Source: Rugalucina vietnamica
Taxonomy: Eukaryota > Mollusca > Bivalvia > Lucinida > Lucinidae
Direction of reading: 5' to 3'
Length of the DNA stretch: 64,000 nucleotides
NCBI GenBank assembly: GCA_964017185.1
Contig: OZ024875.1
Location: 43,493,486 to 43,557,485 of the forward strand
The position numbers and the translations under genes were made by a program. The notes under the pieces are model-generated. The model was not told where the DNA came from, did not search any database, and was given only the letters and a program-made list of their open reading frames with translations. This document shows, one piece after another, positions 58,937-64,000 of this stretch. Positions within the stretch are counted from its first letter, which is position 1, and every line of letters begins with the position of its first letter.

Positions 58937-61490
58937 GGGCATTTGTAGTACAATTAAGCTCTAGTGCCTAATCAGCAGAAGTGATAACAGGTCACGAAAG
59001 GGAGGTACGTAATACTACATAACACTAGAAATAATCAACAGGAGTAATTACAGGCGTCGATAGGCACGTTTGTATAACAATATTTCACTGGGGCCTTATC
59101 AACAGGACTGATTACAGGCAATGATATGGGTATTTGTAGTAAAATATTTCACTAGGGCCTAATCAACAGTAGGAGTGATTACAGGCGATGACAAGCACGT
59201 TCTATTACTATAAAACACTGGAACATTATCAGCAAAAGTGACTTCAGAAGATAATAGAGGCGTTTGTTGTAAAAAATATGATCGGGGTATAATTTGTAGG
59301 AGTAGTTACATGCGATGAAAGTGACGTTTGTAGTACAATAACGCATTCGGGCCTAATAAGGAGGAGTTTTTACAGGCGATGATAGGGGCGTTTGTAGTGC
59401 AATATTACTTTAGGGCCTAATCAGCAGGAGTGATTACAGGCGATGAAAGCAGCGTTTGTAATAAAATTTTACACCGGGGCCTTATCTACAAGAGTGATTA
59501 CAGGCGACTCAAGGCACGTTTGTATTGCTATGTAAAATTGGCGCCTTTACAGCAGGGGTGATTACAGGCGATGAAAGAGGCGTTAATATGGAGTTTTGTT
59601 TAACTATATAACACTAGGGGCCTAATCAACAGGAGTGATTACAGGCAATGACAGAGACATCAATATGTAGTTTAGTAGAACTATATATCACTAGGGGCCT
59701 TATCAACAGGAGTGATTACAGGTGATGACAGGTACGTTTGTCTTGCTATATGAAATTGGGGCCTTATCAGCAGGAGTGATAACAGGCAATTATAGAGGCA
59801 TTTATAGTACAACTAAAGACTGGGGCTAATTCGCAATAGTAGTCATACGTGATGATAGGGGGGTTTCAGTATGATATAACACTGGGACCTTATCAGCAGG
59901 AGCGATTACATGCGATGACAGGGGCGTTTGTAATACATAATAACTTTGGGGCCTTATCAGCAGCAGTAATGATAGGTCACTATATGGAGGATTGTAGTAC
60001 TATATAACACTGTGACTAATCAACAGGAGTGATAACAGGTGTTAATAGGGCGGTTTTCATAAAATATAACACAGGGGCCTTATCAACAGGAGTGATTAGA
60101 TCCGAAAATAGTGGATTTTGTAGTACAATATAAATTTGGGGCCTATTCAGCAGGGGTGATTTCAGACGATGATAGGAGCGTTTGAAGTACAATATTACAC
60201 TGGGGCCTAATCAACATGAGTGAGTACATAAGATAACAGATGCGTTTTTGTGACGTTTGTATAACAATAAGGTATTGGGGCCTAATCAGTAGGAGTGATT
60301 ACAGGCGATGATAGGGACGCATTTAGTTCAATATTACTTTGGAGCCTTATCAGCAGGATGTGACGTCATGCGTTGAAAGAAGCGTTTGTAAATAAATATA
60401 ACACTGCAGATTTAACAGCAGGAATGATTACTGGCAATGATATGGGCATTTGTAGTACGATTTAACTCTAGTACCTAATCAGCAGAAGTGATAACAGGTC
60501 ACGATGGGGAGGTACGTAATACTACTTAACACTAGGACTAACCAACAGGAGTGATTTCAGGCGTCGATAGGCACGTTTTATAACAATATTTCACTGGGGC
60601 TTTATCAACAAGACTGATAACAGGCAATGATATGGGTATTTGTAGTAATATATTACACTAGGGCCTAATCAACAGCAGGAATGATTACAGGCGATGACAA
60701 GCACGTTCTATTACTATATAACACTGGAACATTATCAGTAAAAGTGACTGCAGAAGATAATAGAGGCGTTTGTTGTACAAAATATGACCGGGGTATAATT
60801 TGCAGGAGTTACATGCGATGAAAGTGACGTTTGTAGTACAATAACGCATTCGGGCCTAATAAGGAGGAGTTTTTACAGGCGATGACAGGGGCGTTTGTAG
60901 TACAATATTACTTTGGGGCCTAATCAGCAGGAGTGATTACAGGCGATGAAAGCAGCGTTTTTAATAAAATTTTACAACGGGGCCTTATCTACAAGAGTGA
61001 TTACAGGCGACTCAAGGCACGTTTGTATTGCTATGTAAAATTGGCGCCTTTACAGCAGGAGTGATTACAGGCGACGAAAGAGGTGTTAATAGGGAGTTTT
61101 GTTTAACTTTATAACACTAGGGCCTAATCAACAGGAGTGATTACAGGCAATGACAGAGGGATTTAAATGTAGTTTTGTAGAACTATATAGCACTAGGGGC
61201 CTTATCAACAGGAGTGATTACATGTGATGACAGGTACGCTTGTCTTGCTATATGAAACTAGGGCCTTATCAGCAGGAGTGATTAAAGGCGATGATCGAGG
61301 CGTTTATGGTACAACGTGAGACTGGGGCCAATTGGCAGGAGAAGTTACAGGTGATGATAGGATGGGTTCAGTATAATACATCACTGGGACCTAATCAGCT
61401 GCATCACAGGGAGGTTTGTAGTACATTTTATCTTTGGGACCTTATCAGCAGCACCAATGATAGAGGCATTTATAGCAAACAGTTATTTCA

Positions 61491-61893
61491 TGGTTATTAA
61501 AACTATTGCCCCGAGGTGGCCTGGATGACCACGGTTGACTATTGCCCGACGGAAACCACTATAAACTTTTAAGAAGTGTGAAGTTGTCGATTCGTCCTAA
61601 TATTACTACAAAATTGCCGACTTGGGCATTAAGTTGTTAAAAAATCAAAACAGATAAGCCCCTAGCCTTCTATACAGTGGGTCTTATGTAGATACCTTGC
61701 TTTATTGTAATGCGAATCGGAAACGAGATCCAGCCTCTGTATGACCATAGCTTTTGTTGGGACGGACGTTAATTCACAAATACAAAAAGCTTAGGTTCAA
61801 CAGTGAATTTGTTTCTGATTTTAATATGGCATGTTGACGAAAATTAAACTTAACTCAAATACTCTTTCGCTTATTGTCTTTTAGCACATTCCC
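61491..61893. other. Right flank of the satellite, no gene seen
   Basis: The array stops at about 61,490 within a degraded monomer. The following sequence (CCCCGAGGTGGCCTGGATGA onwards) shows no monomer, gene or identified repeat. Confidence 0.5.
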
Positions 61894-61897
61894 TTAA

Positions 61898-62537
61898 ACA
61901 GCAGTCATACAATAGTCACAATAGCGTATAATCCAAACGCGTGCCGGGCGTATGAAAAATCTCAACAGGCTGAAGACTTTGGGCGTATAAAAATAATTTG
62001 CTTTAGAAGTCACACATTAGCGCCTGCCGGACGTATAAAAAATCTCAAAGTTTATTAGTACGGTTGTGATACGTCCAAGGCACGCTAAGCACCCGCTTCA
62101 GGCGCGCATCGAATGTTCAACGCGCTTTCACACACGCTTGGGGCACGCTAGTGAAGCAACATCTAATAAAGTCGGAACGCGCATGGAACGTACACTGGCG
62201 TGCTTCAAACGCGCGCCAAACGCGTTCAGAGCGTATTCAACGCGCCTGTAGCGCGCGTGGAACTTATTCGGGACGTATAAGTCACACGCCCGAGACACGC
62301 CGAGCTTTTCGAAAATTTTTAAGCATGTTTAATTTTTTTAGCCCAAAAGAGCGAAACGCGCAGAGACTTTTGAAGCGACGTACAGCGACGAGCGTCGGAC
62401 GTACACCAAAGGTACCCAACGCACTTGTAGCGTGTTTTGAACGTGTTTCCGACGTGCGTCTGGCGTATGTTGAATTTTGCTATTTTTTCAACACGCCCGG
62501 CGCGCGTTTCACTTATACGCTACTGTGTGACTGCTGT
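61898..62537. mobile_element. CpG-rich TTAA-flanked element
   Basis: Ends ACAGCAGTCATACAATAGTC and, in inverse, ACAGCAGTCACACAGTAGCG continue to a shared GCCGGGCGT. TTAA flanks at 61,894-61,897 and 62,538-62,541, the duplication used by piggyBac-type elements, although the tips are not typical for that group. The interior is rich in CGCG/ACGT motifs spaced about 10.7 bp apart. The overlapping Arg/Ala-rich open frames reflect that composition. Confidence 0.65.
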
Positions 62538-62619
62538 TTAAATGATTCCTACAATGATGGATGCATACACGTTTGTAAATACGAGTTGCCCAACAAGGTG
62601 AAGAAGGACAGCTAATGAA

Positions 62620-63090
62620 CAAAACAGAAGTAGTTGGGTTTTAACACTATATGGACATGACAGCCATCATTAGTCATGTGACCTGGATTTGTTATATACA
62701 CTTTTGGTTCCACTTTCCTATAGATGCCTCATATAAACTGTGGCTTTGATTGACAAAGCCGTTCCAGAGGAGAAAATTTTATACATGTACATTATCCCAG
62801 AGTGGGGTCAGATTTTTCTCAAAACCATTACTATTCAATAATGTTGTCCATTTCCTGCGATGTTTACCTATAAATGACATTCTAAAATTTTTCACCATTC
62901 TAATGCATAATTATGTGACTGCCAAAATATGTCATGGTAATCACAGAGTCATGATTCGTATAGTACTTTGGTCATTAATGCTCCATGCCACGTTTCGTTG
63001 AAACCAGTCCAATATATCAAGAGAAGTCTTTGAAAAGTTTTACCATACATGAGCATGGTGGCTATCTGGGTGATGTGATCTGGATTATTT
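62620..63090. other. Unassigned spacer
   Basis: AT-rich; no gene. TGTGACCTGGATTTGTTATA near 62,680 and TGTGATCTGGATTATTTACT near 63,074 are similar, suggesting a diverged dispersed repeat. Confidence 0.3.
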
Positions 63091-63095
63091 ACTCG

Positions 63096-63170
63096 TTAAA
63101 ACCGCCTCGGCGAGGCGGTTCTAATGTGTACCCACAATCAATGTCTTGAGCAAAAAATAAAACTCAAAAT
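63096..63170. repeat. AGAACCGCC palindromic repeat, partial copy
   Basis: AAAACCGCCTCGGCGAGGCG at the centre, then GTGTACCCACAATCAATG and CTTGAGCAAAAAA as the right arm; the left arm is short. Confidence 0.8.
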
Positions 63171-63174
63171 GCTT

Positions 63175-63490
63175 CCGATTTCAGTTTTATTTTTTCCTAC
63201 TAAAAATAACTGTATTGTGCATGGACATGTTTTCGAAATGTAATATCAAAGACTGATGTGGGCCCCACCAGGATTGGTGTGGGACTGGGGAGAACGATAC
63301 AGTAGTTTTAACGTGTACCCACAATCAATGTTTTGAGCAAAATATCAAAAATTTTTAAAATATTTCCGATGACATTTTCATTTTTTATATCACACATAGT
63401 GCATGGACATGTTTTAGTAATGTAATATCAAAGACTCATATGTGGCCCTCAAGGAATGGATTGGACTGGACAGAACGATATCTATTTCAA
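63175..63490. repeat. Two tandem ~200-bp units between palindromes
   Basis: GTGCATGGACATGTTTT(C/A), GTAATATCAAAGACT and GAACGATA occur in order at about 63,218-63,298 and again at 63,402-63,480. An AACGTGTACCCACAATCAAT arm lies between them. Confidence 0.75.
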
Positions 63491-63689
63491 GAAACATCAG
63501 ATAATAATTTAAGGAAGTTATGGGGCAAATCTATTGAGCTTTTCGGGAACTGATGAAAATAGGGGGCTAGGGAAAAAGGTGGTTTATTTTTCGGGACGAT
63601 TGAGCCATGCATCAGGAAAACATGTCAGTGAAATATTTACCCCCTCAAACCCCACTTTTATATAGCAAAACTGGGATATGCAGGGGTAT

Positions 63690-63800
63690 ACCTATTTTTC
63701 TTATATTTGCTCAAAAATATAAATTGTGGGTACTCGTAATAATCGCCTGGGCGAGGCGGTTCTAACGTGTACCCACAATCTATGTTTTGAGCAAAAATAA
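63690..63800. repeat. AGAACCGCC palindromic repeat, near-complete copy
   Basis: TTGCTCAAAAATATAAATTG and GTGGGTAC at the left mirror GTACCCACAATCTATG and TTTTGAGCAAAAATAAG at the right, around CGCCTGGGCGAGGCGG. Confidence 0.9.
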
Positions 63801-63827
63801 GAAAAAAAAAAGCAATTTTCATTTTGT

Positions 63828-63905
63828 ACTCGTAAGAACCGCCTGGGCGAGGCGGTTCTAACGTGTACCCACAATCTATGTTTTGAGTAAAAAATAAGAA
63901 AAATA
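63828..63905. repeat. AGAACCGCC palindromic repeat, right-arm copy
   Basis: TAAGAACCGCCTGGGCGAGG then GCGGTTCTAACGTGTACCC and CAATCTATGTTTTGAGTAA. It shares its left side with the previous copy, so the two stand nearly head to tail. Confidence 0.85.
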
Positions 63906-64000
63906 GCAATTTCCCTTTTTACAACTTTAAAAATCTCTGCATGCTGCACGAGCATATTTTTGTAATAAACCCAGGTGATAAAATCCCGGATCCCTCTGTT

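Larger units (their letters stand above)
27565..61490 (+). repeat. Main satellite array: ~65-bp monomer in a ~1.5-kb higher-order repeat
   Basis: About 450-500 monomers. The core GCCTAATCAGCAGGAGTGAT then TACAGGC has an imperfect dyad: GCCT and AATCA on the left pair with TGATT and AGGC on the right, with a two-base bulge and a seven-base loop. The downstream part resembles GATGATAGGGGCGTTTGTAG then TACAATATAACACTG. Monomers alternate CCTAATCA/CCTTATCA and CAGCAGG/CAACAGG variants in fixed order. Landmark CGCATTCGGGCC recurs near 29,125, 30,625, 41,660, 43,015, 44,475, 46,497, 49,812, 51,322, 53,793, 55,477, 59,345 and 60,845. Typical spacing is about 1500 bp (23 monomers counted between 49,812 and 51,322). 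Stops interrupt every frame. Confidence 0.95.

Noticed and set aside
27565-61490. CRISPR-like reading: ~27-bp dyad repeats alternating with ~38-bp spacers
   Set aside because: The spacers are homologous to each other and repeat in a fixed higher-order sequence, the repeats themselves vary, there are no cas-like genes, and the context is an intron-bearing animal genome.
27565-61490. A repetitive protein with a ~22-residue period (YNTGALSAGVITGDDR-type peptides)
   Set aside because: Some monomers are 66 bp and keep frame briefly, but monomer length varies, stops occur in every frame within a few units, and no long frame survives.
62151-62615. 154-codon Arg/Ala-rich open frame
   Set aside because: It lies across a CpG-periodic transposable element and its right inverted repeat. 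Its composition follows from CGCG motifs, and CpG-rich DNA lacks stop codons by chance.

Overview
This is a repeat-dominated piece of animal nuclear DNA, most likely from a bivalve mollusc. That placement is an inference. It rests on a spliced gene with GT-AG introns, a tRNA-derived SINE, a non-LTR retrotransposon with a target-site duplication, many TA-flanked mariner-type elements, a hAT-type element, and several dispersed families that I associate with clam and mussel genomes from memory (not searched).

Left part (1 to about 22,970). One gene is convincing: a three-exon RING-finger protein on the minus strand (7639 down to 4118, 241 aa). I assembled it from open frames, splice signals and matching intron phases; no single open frame shows it. 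Around it lie interspersed repeats. These are seven copies of a palindrome-cored MITE (956 to 20,243), SINE copies at 1260 and 18,830, a foldback in intron 2, and an inverted-repeat element in intron 1 whose target duplication copied the splice donor. A 5'-truncated LINE (8133-11,243) carries a long reverse transcriptase frame and sits inside a 315-bp tandem repeat. Beyond it are a 775-bp tandem duplication and a run of three non-autonomous TA-flanked elements (13,447-17,629). Then come microsatellites, a second LINE 3' end, and a retroelement C-terminal fragment at 22,553.

Centre and right (about 22,980-61,490). This is a 38-kb satellite array of a ~65-bp monomer. Each monomer has a ~27-bp core with an imperfect dyad, followed by a ~38-bp more variable stretch. 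About 23 monomers form a higher-order repeat of ~1.5 kb. The left end of the array is inverted relative to the rest, with the switch near 27,515-27,570. The array holds datable insertions: a hAT-type element, a degenerate mariner with its broken transposase, a composite element present three times at the same monomer position (one copy carrying a nested 1-kb element, another a 3.5-kb element with long inverted arms), and a retroposon 3' end seen three times at one position. Together they give a relative history of insertion, amplification and inversion.

Right flank (61,490-64,000). A CpG-rich TTAA-flanked element (61,898-62,537) contains motifs spaced about 10.7 bp apart. It is followed by several copies of a ~90-bp near-perfect palindrome that also occurs at 600 and 18,285. 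No rRNA gene, functional tRNA gene or true CRISPR array was seen. All coordinates come from reading by eye; repeat boundaries may be off by several bases.
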